Shown here: piece by piece, positions 9,144 to 18,427 of the stretch
Layout of the letters: each line of letters starts with the position of its first letter
How positions within the stretch are numbered: position 1 is the first letter of the stretch
From: Yersinia thracica
Lineage (GTDB): Bacteria > Pseudomonadota > Gammaproteobacteria > Enterobacterales > Enterobacteriaceae
Assembly (NCBI RefSeq): GCF_902170565.1
Contig: NZ_CABHXX010000110.1
Coordinates: 1-64,000 of the forward strand
DNA: 64,000 bases
Reading direction: 5' to 3'
Notes under the pieces: model-generated
Databases searched by the model: none
What the model saw: the letters and a program-made list of their open reading frames with translations, nothing else
Told to the model about the DNA's origin: nothing
Position numbers and translations under genes: made by a program

Positions 9144-9367
9144 GTCAGCAATCTAAGGCGATAGCAATATCGCTTCAGACTGCTGACAAACCCCGACGAC
9201 TCGATCTATGGTGGTGAGGACGGGCAGAAGAGTAAAGCGTCCGCGCCAGGGATGGCGCGGCTCGAGCCTACAAGGATGTATTGACGGCGTCTTTACGATC
9301 TGCCTGTTTTCACCGCTGCGGGCACTTTGTCAATAACCTTAGGCGATAGCAATATCGCCTTTTTTTA
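9144..9367 (+). ncRNA. Candidate structured RNA / repeat with two GGA-loop hairpins and terminator
   Basis: A hairpin (GTCAGCA 9144-9150 with TGCTGAC 9181-9187) is followed by a long stem: 9213-9228 pairs with 9299-9314 over 16 positions if G-U pairs are allowed, continued by GTAAAG/CTTTAC and CGTC/GACG. Its apex carries two small hairpins with GGA in the loop, 9242-9259 (loop GGGA) and TACA-AGGA-TGTA 9269-9280; the second nearly matches the CsrA/RsmA consensus. A hairpin plus seven T ends it at 9341-9367. Expression and function are inferred. Confidence 0.45.
9341..9367 (+). terminator. Rho-independent terminator
   Basis: AGGCGATAGCAATATCGCCT folds into an 8-bp stem with a 4-base loop and is followed by seven T. 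The same 18-base core occurs at 9156-9173 without the T tract, so the terminator is half of a direct repeat about 185 bases apart. Confidence 0.85.
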
Positions 9368-9637
9368 TTGTTTTTTTCGCCACCTTTCCGCGACTTATCT
9401 CCATATTCCGCTTGTTTTCTCCACGGCCAATGGCTGTAAATCGATTAAAGAATATACTAATTAATGTAGTAGATACATGCCAAACGATCATTCATCACTC
9501 ACAGTAAATCTATTGCTATAGGCGCAAGCTAGCAATTCAGTCTGTTGCTGTAACTGATGAAATGAAGTTTTTATGGAATAAACAACTTATGAGGCCCTTG
9601 TGCGAGACGCTACCGGCCCATTACAGGAGATATCCCC

Positions 9638-9991
9638 ATGAATCATTCGGCATTACTGGAATACTGTATGTCCAAACCGGGGGCAGAACAGAGTGACCAC
9701 GAGGAGTGGCAGGCAAATCAGATTAAAGTGGCCGATGTCATGTTTGCTATGGTGTGCGACACCGGCGGACGGCCCTCTATCTCCTTGAAGACCAGCCCTG
9801 AATTAGCAGAAAGCTTAAGAGATCAACATCCGGAGATCGTGCCGAGTGAACACTTGAATAAAGCGCACTGGAACACGGTGTTTCTGGATGGAGAATTACC
9901 GAATTCACAGTTCTATTCACTCATTGACCGCTCTTATCAATTGGTTTTGCAGGGATTACCGGAGCATAGAAGACAGGAGTTGGTAGTCTGA
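9638..9991 (+). CDS. yjbR: MmcQ/YjbR family protein
   Basis: 117-residue cytosolic protein of the MmcQ/YjbR (CyaY-like fold) family; E. coli YjbR has a proposed DNA-binding role but no settled function. Typical features are the N-terminal CMSKPGAEQ, then MFAMVCDTGGRPSISLKTSPE and the C-terminal HWNTVFLDGELP. An AGGAG site precedes the start. Its position next to uvrA is the same as in E. coli. Confidence 0.9.
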   Translation: MNHSALLEYCMSKPGAEQSDHEEWQANQIKVADVMFAMVCDTGGRPSISLKTSPELAESLRDQHPEIVPSEHLNKAHWNTVFLDGELPNSQFYSLIDRSYQLVLQGLPEHRRQELVV

Positions 9992-9995
9992 GGGC

Positions 9996-10035
9996 TAAAA
10001 AGAGCCTCTGGGACAGATAGTTTCCTGCCCCAGAG
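9996..10035 (-). terminator. Terminator of uvrA
   Basis: Stem CTCTGGG (10006-10012) with CCCAGAG (10029-10035). Read on the minus strand, it is followed by CTCTTTTT, which suits the 3' end of uvrA. Confidence 0.65.
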
Positions 10036-10050
10036 TGCTAGTCTGATGTG

Positions 10051-12882
10051 CTATTTACGTTGCAACATCGGTTTGAGGAATCGGGCCGTGTGTGATGCCG
10101 CGCATTCTGCGACGGTCTCTGGTGTGCCGGAAACTAATATCTCGCCGCCGCCACTGCCGCCCTCTGGCCCTAAATCGACAATCCAGTCTGCGGTCTTAAT
10201 CACATCCAGATTATGCTCAATGACCACAATGGTATTGCCTTGATCGCGCAGCTGATGCAAGACTGCCAATAGCTGCTGAATATCAGCAAAGTGCAGGCCG
10301 GTGGTCGGTTCGTCCAGAATATACAACGTCTGGCCGGTGCCGCGTTTTGACAGTTCGCGTGATAATTTGACTCGCTGCGCTTCCCCGCCCGATAAAGTGG
10401 TAGCTGACTGGCCCAGACAAATATACGACAGACCCACATCCATCAAGGTTTGCAGCTTACGCGCCAATGCTGGAACTGCATCAAAGAACTCGCGCGCCTC
10501 TTCGATAGTCATCGCCAACACTTCGTGAATACTTTTGCCTTTGTATTTCACTTCCAGTGTTTCGCGGTTATAGCGCTTACCTTTACATTGATCGCAAGGG
10601 ACATAAATATCCGGCAGGAAGTGCATTTCAACTTTAATCACCCCGTCACCCTGACAGGCTTCGCAGCGGCCACCTTTGACGTTAAAGCTAAAGCGGCCCG
10701 GCGTATAACCTCGAGCGCGTGACTCAGGTACGCCGGCAAATAGCTCGCGAATGGGGGTAAAGATGCCGGTATAAGTTGCCGGGTTAGAGCGCGGAGTCCG
10801 GCCTATCGGGCTTTGGTCGATATCGATAACTTTATCGAAATGCTCCAGCCCTTGGATATCACGATACGGAGCCGGTTCATTACTGGTCGCCCCGTTCAAC
10901 TGGCGCTGCGCAATACTATATAAAGTATCATTGATGAGAGTGGATTTACCGGAACCAGAAACCCCGGTAATACAGCTAAATAGCCCGACCGGCAGGGTTA
11001 GCGTTACATCTTTCAGGTTGTTGCCGCTGGCACCAATTAACTTCAACACTTTGCTCGGATCACCAGCAACACGTTGCGCCGGAATAGCGATTGCTCGCTT
11101 GCCGCTCAGGAACTGACCTGTTAATGAATTAGGGGCGGCCATAATGTCATCCACCGTCCCTTCTGCAACCACTTCTCCGCCATGTACACCGGCACCTGGG
11201 CCGATATCAATCACATGGTCGGCGGCACGAATAGCATCTTCATCATGCTCCACCACAATGACGGTATTACCCAGATTTCTCAGGTGAATCAATGTTTCCA
11301 GCAAACGCTCATTATCGCGCTGATGCAAGCCGATGGACGGCTCATCAAGCACATACATGACGCCAACCAAACCGGCCCCAATCTGGCTGGCCAGACGGAT
11401 ACGCTGCGCTTCACCACCGGAGAGGGTTTCCGCCGAGCGGGACAGTGACAGATAATTCAGCCCGACGTTCACCAGGAATTTTAGCCGGTCACCAATTTCT
11501 TTCAGTATTTTCTCGGCAATTTGCGCCCGCTGGCCGCTCAGTTTCATATTCTGGAAGAAACTCAGCGCATGGCCGATGCTCAGTTCCGAGATTTCCGGCA
11601 ATGTGGTTTTTTCGACAAAAACATAACGCGCTTCACGGCGCAGACGCGTGCCGTGGCATGAGGTACAGGAGCGGTTACTGATAAATTTAGCCAGCTCTTC
11701 ACGCACCGCGCTAGATTCGGTCTCTTTATAACGGCGCTCCATATTGTGCAGCACCCCCTCGAAAGGGTGGCGGCGCACGGTGGTATCACCGCGATCATTT
11801 ATGTATTTGAATTCAATGGTATCTTTTCCAGAACCGTATAACACAGCTTTCTGTGTTGCGGCATCTAGCGAGTTAAATGGCGCTTCGATATCAAACTTAT
11901 AATGATCCGCCAATGAACGTAGCATCTGGAAGTAATAGAAGTTGCGGCGATCCCAGCCACGAATTGCGCCACCCGCCAGTGACAGCTCTGGGTTTTGCAG
12001 CACACGGTCTGGGTCAAAGAACTGCTGCACGCCCAGACCATCACAGGTTGGGCAAGCACCGGCTGGGTTGTTAAAGGAAAACAGGCGGGGTTCCAGCTCA
12101 CTCATGCTATAGCCGCAAATTGGGCAAGCAAAGTTGGCGGAGAATAACAATTCTTCGGCGTGTGGATCATCCATATCGGCGACCACGGCAGTACCGCCGG
12201 AAAGCTCCAAGGCTGTTTCAAATGATTCGGCCAGGCGCTGTGCCAGATCTTCACGTACTTTAAAGCGATCGACCACCACTTCAATGGTGTGTTTCTTTTG
12301 CAGCTCTAATTTCGGTGGATCAGATAGATCGCAAACTTCGCCATCGATCCGCGCCCGGATATAGCCCTGCATCGCCAGATTTTCCAGCGTTTTGGTATGT
12401 TCGCCTTTGCGATCTTTTACCACTGGTGCCAGTAACATCAGGCGGCGGCCTTCTGGCTGGCTGATGACGTTATCCACCATCTGGCTGACCGTTTGGGCCG
12501 CCAGTGGGACATCATGATCCGGACAGCGCGGCTCGCCGACACGGGCGAACAGCAAACGTAGGTAATCATGGATTTCAGTGATAGTTCCCACGGTGGAGCG
12601 CGGGTTATGGGAGGTTGATTTTTGCTCGATGGAGATCGCCGGAGAGAGGCCTTCAATATGGTCGACATCCGGTTTTTCCATCAGCGACAGAAATTGGCGA
12701 GCATAGGCGGAGAGAGACTCAACATAGCGGCGTTGCCCCTCGGCATACAGGGTATCAAAAGCCAGTGAGGATTTGCCTGAACCCGATAGACCGGTGACCA
12801 CGATCAGTTTGTCGCGCGGGATAATCAGGTTGATATTCTTAAGATTATGGGTGCGAGCGCCCCGAACTTCGATATTATCCAT
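10051..12882 (-). CDS. uvrA: Excinuclease ABC subunit A
   Basis: Damage-recognition ATPase of nucleotide excision repair; the UvrA dimer loads UvrB on lesions. The 943 residues contain two ABC ATPase modules, with Walker [10 protein letters not shown] (about 31-39) and GVSGSGKST (about 640-648) and two LSGGEAQR signatures. Zinc modules include [19 protein letters not shown] (about 253 on) and [19 protein letters not shown] (about 740 on). Divergent from ssb across a gap with a LexA box, so SOS induction is expected. Confidence 0.98.
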   Translation of the reverse strand: MDNIEVRGARTHNLKNINLIIPRDKLIVVTGLSGSGKSSLAFDTLYAEGQRRYVESLSAYARQFLSLMEKPDVDHIEGLSPAISIEQKSTSHNPRSTVGTITEIHDYLRLLFARVGEPRCPDHDVPLAAQTVSQMVDNVISQPEGRRLMLLAPVVKDRKGEHTKTLENLAMQGYIRARIDGEVCDLSDPPKLELQKKHTIEVVVDRFKVREDLAQRLAESFETALELSGGTAVVADMDDPHAEELLFSANFACPICGYSMSELEPRLFSFNNPAGACPTCDGLGVQQFFDPDRVLQNPELSLAGGAIRGWDRRNFYYFQMLRSLADHYKFDIEAPFNSLDAATQKAVLYGSGKDTIEFKYINDRGDTTVRRHPFEGVLHNMERRYKETESSAVREELAKFISNRSCTSCHGTRLRREARYVFVEKTTLPEISELSIGHALSFFQNMKLSGQRAQIAEKILKEIGDRLKFLVNVGLNYLSLSRSAETLSGGEAQRIRLASQIGAGLVGVMYVLDEPSIGLHQRDNERLLETLIHLRNLGNTVIVVEHDEDAIRAADHVIDIGPGAGVHGGEVVAEGTVDDIMAAPNSLTGQFLSGKRAIAIPAQRVAGDPSKVLKLIGASGNNLKDVTLTLPVGLFSCITGVSGSGKSTLINDTLYSIAQRQLNGATSNEPAPYRDIQGLEHFDKVIDIDQSPIGRTPRSNPATYTGIFTPIRELFAGVPESRARGYTPGRFSFNVKGGRCEACQGDGVIKVEMHFLPDIYVPCDQCKGKRYNRETLEVKYKGKSIHEVLAMTIEEAREFFDAVPALARKLQTLMDVGLSYICLGQSATTLSGGEAQRVKLSRELSKRGTGQTLYILDEPTTGLHFADIQQLLAVLHQLRDQGNTIVVIEHNLDVIKTADWIVDLGPEGGSGGGEILVSGTPETVAECAASHTARFLKPMLQRK

Positions 12883-13008
12883 TCAAACACTTCCCGGATG
12901 TAAACTGAGCCTCTCACTGCGCCTATTTTGGGTGATATATCGGTGTATTTTGCAACACCCCAAAAGGACACAGCCAGTACGAAACGGATAATTATGACAC
13001 AAAAAAAC

Positions 13009-13024
13009 CTGAATGGATATCCAG
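13009..13024. promoter_or_regulatory. LexA (SOS) box between uvrA and ssb
   Basis: CTGAATGGATATCCAG has the CTG-N10-CAG form. Its complement resembles the E. coli uvrA/ssb box in sequence and place. It lies 127 bases before uvrA and 141 before ssb. Confidence 0.8.
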
Positions 13025-13164
13025 TGTCCGGGTGCAATCAAGGCTGTTATTGCGATAAATCTGCTATGCATTCCGCAGTTATGATCAGTTGTGCCGTTTA
13101 CCTATTAGCGTGTTAAACTTACTCGTTTATACTGTACAAAATTTATTTCATCAGGAGAGTTCAC

Positions 13165-13713
13165 ATGGCCAGCAGAGGCGTAAACAAAGTGATTTTGGTC
13201 GGGAATTTGGGCCAAGACCCGGAAGTCCGCTACATGCCGAATGGCGGCGCTGTTGCCAATATCACCCTGGCGACTTCCGAAAGCTGGCGTGATAAAGCCA
13301 CTGGCGAGCAGAAAGAAAAAACGGAATGGCACCGTGTGGTGTTGTTCGGTAAGCTGGCAGAAGTCGCGGGTGAATATCTGCGCAAAGGCTCTCAGGTCTA
13401 TATTGAGGGTGCTCTACAGACCCGTAAGTGGACAGATCAGGCTGGTGTTGAGAAATACACCACAGAAGTTGTGGTTAATGTGGGCGGCACCATGCAAATG
13501 CTGGGTGGCCGTCAAGGCGGTGGCGCTCCGGCGGGTGGTGGTGCACCACAAGAGGGCGGCGCACAAGGCGGTTGGGGCCAACCTCAGCAACCACAAGGTG
13601 GCAATCAGTTCAGTGGCGGCCAGACTTCGCGGCCAGCTCAGTCTGCTCCAGCGGCACAGCCACAAGGCGGCAATGAGCCACCAATGGATTTTGACGACGA
13701 TATTCCGTTCTGA
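13165..13713 (+). CDS. ssb: Single-stranded DNA-binding protein
   Basis: Tetrameric ssDNA-binding protein for replication, recombination and repair. The 182 residues comprise an OB fold (about 1-112), a Gly/Gln/Pro-rich disordered linker (about 113-170) and the acidic tail DFDDDIPF that docks partner proteins. CAGGAG precedes the ATG. Full-length with an intact tail, this is the housekeeping copy rather than a plasmid or phage SSB. Confidence 0.98.
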   Translation: MASRGVNKVILVGNLGQDPEVRYMPNGGAVANITLATSESWRDKATGEQKEKTEWHRVVLFGKLAEVAGEYLRKGSQVYIEGALQTRKWTDQAGVEKYTTEVVVNVGGTMQMLGGRQGGGAPAGGGAPQEGGAQGGWGQPQQPQGGNQFSGGQTSRPAQSAPAAQPQGGNEPPMDFDDDIPF

Positions 13714-13740
13714 TCCCTATCATTTAAAACAGAGAAATCA

Positions 13741-13766
13741 AACCCAGTGTAATAGCTGGGTTTTTT
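13741..13766 (+). terminator. Terminator of ssb
   Basis: AACCCAG (13741-13747) pairs with CTGGGTT, followed by a T tract to 13766, 27 bases after the stop. It also separates ssb from the convergent hipA. Confidence 0.85.
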
Positions 13767-13777
13767 ATGCTGACCAG

Positions 13778-15106
13778 TCAAGGCATCGCCGCTATTCTGT
13801 CACATTGTCGCTGAAGACCTGTCAGGATACTTTCTGCTAAGTCAGCTGGAAAATCAGCGGGAAGTAGAGCCTGTATCTGGGTGATAACAGGTGGCGTTGC
13901 AGCAATAACGTCATCAATAATAGTGTCAGCAAGAGCGGCTCCTAACCCAACAAGCTCAGCCTGTTTTCGCCAATGGCGTCGCTGTATCTGGTTAATTAAA
14001 TAGTAATTTTTACTCCCTTGCACCGCCATCGCTAACTTGGTTTTCTGGGCCGCAATTTGATTACGGCCCGCCCCGATAATCGGATGGGTTGATAGCACAT
14101 CATAAAGTGGGGTGAGATGGTAATGGCTGGCGGGCAGATGTGTAATGCTGAAATTTTTTGCATGTCCATCCGTTGCTGCCAGTAACCAGAAAATAATTTG
14201 TGCTTTAAAGAAGACTTTTCTGTCTTCACTGGCATTATCCGAGCCACTTAAAATCTCCATGATGGTTGTAATACCGGGGCCACCGTCCGTTTGATATTTT
14301 TTTAAGGGAGAAGTCCCAGTCGCTTGGCACATATCCTCTTGCGGTAACCTGACAATCCAGCGGCTATCATTCGATAGTCGTCGGTCAAAACGTTCAACAA
14401 TCAATGCTTTTTGGTCTTCAAATTGGCCAATTTCACAACGGGCAACCGGCAAGTTATAACTTTCCAGAATTTTCGCGCACAGCCATTCATTCTCAACAGA
14501 GGTCCTCATATCAGCTTGCATATTGCCGACTAAGCCCAACGGAAGTTTGAAGATATGGGTTGTAGGAGTGCTGCCCAAAGGGAGACACCATCGGTCGCCG
14601 TGAAATAAAAGCGCTGTTTTTTCTTGTGCCCCGGCGATAGATAATCTGAGGTCCTCATCGTGCTCAGGGCGCACAAATGCATGGTCAGACAATGAGTTTC
14701 GGAGGATGCGAGCCACATCATTCTCTGTTAGTGGCTGTTGTTGGATAGAGAACAGATCGGAGGGGGGGGTATCATGGGCCAGTAATTGTATTGCACCGAC
14801 ACAATCTCTCCCTAATTCAAAGAGTAGATCGAAAGGGTTGATGCTGTCAGCGTGATATTTGGTTGCCAGACGCCGCCGGATATCATCGCTATCGGGTAAT
14901 AAATTATCAAAATAGTCCCGGACAATATTGCCTCGATAAACCTGATTATTAGCAGTAAAAGGCAATGATAATGACAGCGGGCGGCCTTGCTCGTTTTCGA
15001 GCCATTCCTGAGCATAAACCAGTGATTCTTCACCCCGGCTTTTTTCCCAGTAGCCAACGCGCTGACCGTTCATCCAGATATTGAGCCGTTGAATGCGACG
15101 AGCCAT
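13778..15106 (-). CDS. hipA: HipA-type serine/threonine kinase toxin
   Basis: Toxin kinase of a type II toxin-antitoxin module. E. coli HipA phosphorylates glutamyl-tRNA synthetase, halts translation and promotes persistence; the same target is likely here. The 442 residues align well with it: the N-terminal couple_hipA region, the ejectable loop SIAGAQEKTAL with the autophosphorylation Ser (S156), catalytic D313 in ATDGHAKNFS and the metal-binding D336 in LTPLYDV. All key residues are present, so an active enzyme is expected. It starts one base after the hipB stop. Confidence 0.93.
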   Translation of the reverse strand: MARRIQRLNIWMNGQRVGYWEKSRGEESLVYAQEWLENEQGRPLSLSLPFTANNQVYRGNIVRDYFDNLLPDSDDIRRRLATKYHADSINPFDLLFELGRDCVGAIQLLAHDTPPSDLFSIQQQPLTENDVARILRNSLSDHAFVRPEHDEDLRLSIAGAQEKTALLFHGDRWCLPLGSTPTTHIFKLPLGLVGNMQADMRTSVENEWLCAKILESYNLPVARCEIGQFEDQKALIVERFDRRLSNDSRWIVRLPQEDMCQATGTSPLKKYQTDGGPGITTIMEILSGSDNASEDRKVFFKAQIIFWLLAATDGHAKNFSITHLPASHYHLTPLYDVLSTHPIIGAGRNQIAAQKTKLAMAVQGSKNYYLINQIQRRHWRKQAELVGLGAALADTIIDDVIAATPPVITQIQALLPADFPADLAESILTGLQRQCDRIAAMP

Positions 15107-15107
15107 A

Positions 15108-15407
15108 TTACCAATCCTCTTGTTTTGACGGTAAGTTTATCGTCGGACTATTTTTGGGCTGGTGGGTTTTACTGGGATGCGGCCTGGCGTTTTTTTTCTC
15201 ACTGAGGATCAGTTCTACGTCTAAAAGTTGTAATACTTTAAAAAGCCGTTCAACACTGGCCGACGTGGGATCAGCCTCAAGCTTTGCATAGGACTGCTGG
15301 GTGATGCCTAACAGCTGTGCCAGATTGGCCTGAGTCAGCCCTTTATTCTTGCGAAAGCCAATCAACGTAGGGCGCAATTGACTCAAAATTTTAATGGGAT
15401 AGTCCAT
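15108..15407 (-). CDS. hipB: HipB-type antitoxin, Xre/HTH repressor
   Basis: Antitoxin and autorepressor that neutralises HipA and binds the operators upstream. The helix-turn-helix LTQANLAQLLGITQQSYAKLE is typical, followed by a basic, Pro-rich tail ending in W. The open frame extends 30 codons upstream, but I choose the ATG at 15407 because GAGAGG lies 7-8 bases before it and a longer protein would run into the operator repeats. The result is 99 residues, close to E. coli HipB (88). Confidence 0.9.
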   Translation of the reverse strand: MDYPIKILSQLRPTLIGFRKNKGLTQANLAQLLGITQQSYAKLEADPTSASVERLFKVLQLLDVELILSEKKNARPHPSKTHQPKNSPTINLPSKQEDW

Positions 15408-15445
15408 CAAGACCTCTCGGCAGGGAATTGGGCGCGATAGCATAA

Positions 15446-15598
15446 TACAGCGTATAAACTGTAATTCCACAATACAGCTAATAAGTTGTAAAAGCAAAAT
15501 ACAGGCTATAAGTTGTAAATAATAAATACAGCCTTTAGATTGTAATTGAAAAATACAGTCTTTAAGGTGTTATTGTCTGTTACAGACTAAAGGCTGTT
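15446..15598 (-). promoter_or_regulatory. Six-fold operator array of hipBA
   Basis: Six 18-bp units start at 15446, 15473, 15500, 15527, 15554 and 15581, each exactly 27 bases after the last. Each has the form TACAG-N8-CTGTA or a near variant (TTGTA, GTGTT, CTGTT). E. coli HipB binds TATCC-N8-GGATA, the same 5-8-5 geometry with different half-sites. The array lies directly upstream of hipB, so cooperative HipB autorepression is the obvious role. Confidence 0.8.
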
Positions 15599-15699
15599 TT
15601 AACGGTAATATTAGAATAATAAAGCGTTATCGGGCACTCGACTATACTAACTTCTGTACTGTTATAACTTTCTCGGTCATTCATCATATGGAGCTTGAT

Positions 15700-16371
15700 A
15701 TGGTCATTGTTCACCATCTGAATAATTCACGTTCGCAACGAATCCTGTGGATGCTGGAAGAGTTACAGATTCCCTACGAGTTAAAGCGCTATCAGCGCGA
15801 CCCCGGCAGCTTGTTGGCACCACCGGAGTTGAAAAAAATCCATCCGTTGGGGAAATCGCCAGTGATTACTGATGGCGACCTGACACTGGCGGAATCAGGG
15901 GCCATTATCGAGTATCTACAGGAAACCTATGATGCACAGGGTTTGTTTAAGCCCACCGGCCATTATGATCGCCAACAATTCCGTTATTGGATGCATTATG
16001 CCGAAGGGTCATTGATGCCGTTGCTGGTGATGAAGCTTATTTTCAGCCGCTTTGGTGGGCCGCCAGTGCCGTGGATTATTCGCCCGGTAGCCAAGGCATT
16101 GGGTGATGGAGTACAAAAAAGTTATCTGAATAAGCAAATAGCCACTCATCGCGATTATCTGGAACAACATTTAGCAAAAAATCAATGGTTTGCAGGCAGT
16201 GATTTCAGTGCCGCAGATATTCAAATGAGTTTTCCTCTCGAGGCCATCAACACCCGCAATGGGCTTGAGGGCTTCCCAAAACTGCAAAATTTCTTGGTGC
16301 GTATCCATCAGCGCCCGGCTTATCAGCAGGCGATTGAAAAGGGCGGCGCTTTCAAATTAGAAAATGGATAA
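15700..16371 (+). CDS. Glutathione S-transferase family protein
   Basis: Soluble GST with an N-terminal thioredoxin-like domain (about 1-80: HHLNNSRSQRILWMLEEL, then GKSPVITDGDLTLAESGAI, the glutathione-binding cis-Pro and Ser) and an all-helical C-terminal domain with FSAADIQMSFPLEA. An in-frame ATG four codons earlier exists, but GGAG at 15690-15693 favours the ATG at 15700, giving 223 residues. The substrate is unknown. Divergent from hipB, so its promoter region overlaps the Hip operator array. Confidence 0.9.
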   Translation: MVIVHHLNNSRSQRILWMLEELQIPYELKRYQRDPGSLLAPPELKKIHPLGKSPVITDGDLTLAESGAIIEYLQETYDAQGLFKPTGHYDRQQFRYWMHYAEGSLMPLLVMKLIFSRFGGPPVPWIIRPVAKALGDGVQKSYLNKQIATHRDYLEQHLAKNQWFAGSDFSAADIQMSFPLEAINTRNGLEGFPKLQNFLVRIHQRPAYQQAIEKGGAFKLENG

Positions 16372-16525
16372 AGCTACAATGGGCTATCAAGAGCCGCGCA
16401 AGAACAATGGGTGTGAGGCTGCTCACACTTTCATTTCCCGTCACAATTAATGCTCCCAGACAAATTAATGTAAGAAAATGCATTAAATGTCGCTTTCTGA
16501 TGTTGATTAGTCGCTACGAATAGCT

Positions 16526-16541
16526 AGATAATCGTTTGCCT
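16526..16541 (-). promoter_or_regulatory. PurR-like box 1 upstream of ghxP
   Basis: The minus strand reads AGGCAAACGATTATCT, one mismatch from the degenerate PurR consensus ANGCAANCGNTTNCNT. It is the most distal of three similar sites before the purine permease gene. Confidence 0.55.
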
Positions 16542-16577
16542 TACAATAAGGCTATTTTATTTGCCATTTTGAACTTG

Positions 16578-16648
16578 GGCAGTGCTAAAAATCCTCACGT
16601 ACCGAGTGTACGCTCTGGTTTTTGCGCGCTGGCCGCGTCCAAACTGCC
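16578..16648. repeat. Intergenic palindromic element
   Basis: Nested arms: GGCAGT (16578-16583) with ACTGCC (16643-16648), AAAAATCC (16587-16594) with GGTTTTT (16617-16623) and CGTAC (16598-16602) with GTACG (16608-16612). It resembles dispersed palindromes I have seen in enterobacterial intergenic regions; I cannot name the family. Confidence 0.5.
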
Positions 16649-16706
16649 TGCAACAATGACGCTTATTGTAGTTTTTCTTCGATTTTTTTCAGTCATGCGT
16701 GTTTCC

Positions 16707-16722
16707 AGCTAATCGTTTGCTA
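16707..16722 (-). promoter_or_regulatory. PurR-like box 2 upstream of ghxP
   Basis: The minus strand reads TAGCAAACGATTAGCT, two mismatches from the degenerate PurR consensus, with the core GCAAACGATT shared with box 1. Confidence 0.5.
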
Positions 16723-16772
16723 TTTTCTCCGTCATATCAGTGTTGGGGGAATTGACGAGTTAATCGGCAGGG

Positions 16773-16788
16773 ACGGAAACGATTACGT
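16773..16788 (+). promoter_or_regulatory. PurR-like box 3 upstream of ghxP
   Basis: ACGGAAACGATTACGT differs at one position from the degenerate PurR consensus and lies 57 bases before the ghxP start, where a repressor would block transcription. Confidence 0.55.
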
Positions 16789-16844
16789 TTGGCAAGGGCG
16801 CGGGCTTGTTGACTACTTTAAAATGACACACAGGGGACATAACC

Positions 16845-18212
16845 ATGTCTAGCACCAATCCTCAGGCGAACCAGGCAGCCAAGCCAAAAGGTTCGCTTGA
16901 TGCGTTTTTCAAGCTTAGTGAACGTGGCAGTAATGTACGCCAGGAAGTGCTGGCCGGCCTGACGACTTTTCTTGCCATGGTTTATTCGGTCATTGTTGTA
17001 CCGAGCATGTTAGGTAAAGCGGGCTTTCCCCCAACCGCGGTGTTTGTTGCTACCTGTCTGGTTGCTGGCTTGGGTTCTTTGCTGATGGGGTTGTGGGCGA
17101 ACTTGCCAATGGCCATTGGCTGCGCCATCTCATTGACGGCGTTTACAGCATTTAGCTTGGTATTGGGCCAGCATATCAGTATTCCGGTCGCCTTGGGCGC
17201 GGTATTCCTGATGGGTGTGCTGTTCACCATTATCTCCGTCACCGGTATCCGCTCGTGGATATTGCGTAATTTGCCGATGGGCGTGGCGCACGGTACCGGC
17301 ATTGGTATTGGTTTGTTCTTGCTGCTCATTGCCGCGAACGGTGTCGGCTTGGTCATCAAAAACCCGATTGAAGGTTTGCCAGTGGCGCTGGGCGCTTTTA
17401 CTTCTTTCCCAGTCATTATGACGTTATTGGGCTTGGCGGTGATTTTCGGGTTGGAAAAACTGCGGGTGCCGGGCGGTATTCTGTTGGTGATTATTGCCAT
17501 CTCAATTATCGGCCTGATTTTTGACCCAAGTGTGACTTACCAAGGGCTGTTCGCCATGCCAAGTCTGGCAGATGCTAACGGTAACTCCTTGATTTTCAGT
17601 CTTGATATCATGGGCGCACTGAATCCTGTGGTGCTGCCGAGTGTGTTGGCGTTGGTGATGACGGCGGTCTTTGATGCTACCGGCACTATTCGCGCGGTAG
17701 CCGGGCAAGCTAACTTGCTGGATAAAGAAGGCCAGATTATCAGTGGCGGCAAAGCGCTGACCTCTGACTCCGTCAGCAGCATTTTCGCCGGTTTGGTTGG
17801 TGCGGCACCTGCGGCTGTTTACATTGAATCCGCTGCTGGCACGGCGGCGGGCGGCAAAACCGGTATGACGGCCACTGTCGTCGGTATTTTGTTCCTGTTT
17901 ATGCTGTTCCTTTCTCCACTTTCCTATTTGGTTCCGGCTTATGCGACGGCACCGGCGCTGATGTATGTCGGTTTGTTGATGTTGAGCAATGTCGCGAAAT
18001 TGGATTTCGAAGATTTCGTTGATGCAATGTCCGGCCTGCTCTGCGCGGTGTTTATCGTGCTGACCTGTAATATCGTCACCGGTATTATGCTGGGCTTCAG
18101 TTCACTGGTGATTGGCCGCATTTTCTCTGGTGAATGGCGTAAATTGAACCTCGGCACCGTGATTATCGCGGTGGCGCTGGTGGCATTCTATGCTGGCGGC
18201 TGGGCAATCTAA
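16845..18212 (+). CDS. ghxP: Guanine/hypoxanthine permease GhxP (NCS2 family)
   Basis: Proton-coupled inner-membrane transporter for guanine and hypoxanthine. The 455 residues follow the AzgA branch of NCS2: [19 protein letters not shown] near residues 38-56, the substrate region [20 protein letters not shown] near 275-294 and [13 protein letters not shown] near 328-340, with about 12-14 helices. Sequence is very close to E. coli GhxP (YjcD), and yjcE follows as in E. coli. PurR-like boxes upstream suggest repression when purines are plentiful. Confidence 0.93.
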   Translation: MSSTNPQANQAAKPKGSLDAFFKLSERGSNVRQEVLAGLTTFLAMVYSVIVVPSMLGKAGFPPTAVFVATCLVAGLGSLLMGLWANLPMAIGCAISLTAFTAFSLVLGQHISIPVALGAVFLMGVLFTIISVTGIRSWILRNLPMGVAHGTGIGIGLFLLLIAANGVGLVIKNPIEGLPVALGAFTSFPVIMTLLGLAVIFGLEKLRVPGGILLVIIAISIIGLIFDPSVTYQGLFAMPSLADANGNSLIFSLDIMGALNPVVLPSVLALVMTAVFDATGTIRAVAGQANLLDKEGQIISGGKALTSDSVSSIFAGLVGAAPAAVYIESAAGTAAGGKTGMTATVVGILFLFMLFLSPLSYLVPAYATAPALMYVGLLMLSNVAKLDFEDFVDAMSGLLCAVFIVLTCNIVTGIMLGFSSLVIGRIFSGEWRKLNLGTVIIAVALVAFYAGGWAI

Positions 18213-18220
18213 GCTCTCTG

Positions 18221-18247
18221 ATATTGGGGGTATCCTGCCCCCAATAT
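18221..18247. terminator. Hairpin after ghxP
   Basis: Perfect 10-bp stem ATATTGGGGG (18221-18230) with CCCCCAATAT (18238-18247), 7-base loop, 9 bases after the stop codon. No T tract follows directly, so it may stabilise the 3' end rather than terminate by itself. Confidence 0.55.
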
Positions 18248-18427
18248 TGTCACCAGACTAATATCCCTACTTTCTTTATTTTTCCTGCCTTCAGTCCGCG
18301 ATTTTTTTCCCCGTTCCACAACAAATTGATCTACTATCAAAAGCTACGCTCCGGCCCTGTCTATGGGAGGCGCTCAGGTTTTAAGTTGAGATAAATTGAG
18401 TTAAGTTGAGTCGAGTCTAAGGAAAGC

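Noticed and set aside
13241..13840. 199-codon plus-strand frame over ssb
   Set aside because: Overlaps ssb in another frame, low-complexity translation, no start signal.
15408..15497. 30-codon N-terminal extension of HipB
   Set aside because: It would translate the first operator repeat, lacks a ribosome site and has no counterpart in HipB proteins.
16622..16852. 76-codon frame upstream of ghxP
   Set aside because: Runs through the palindromic element and two PurR-like boxes; no ribosome site.
16982..17500. 172-codon minus-strand frame inside ghxP
   Set aside because: Antisense shadow of a well-conserved membrane protein; composition is that of complemented hydrophobic codons.
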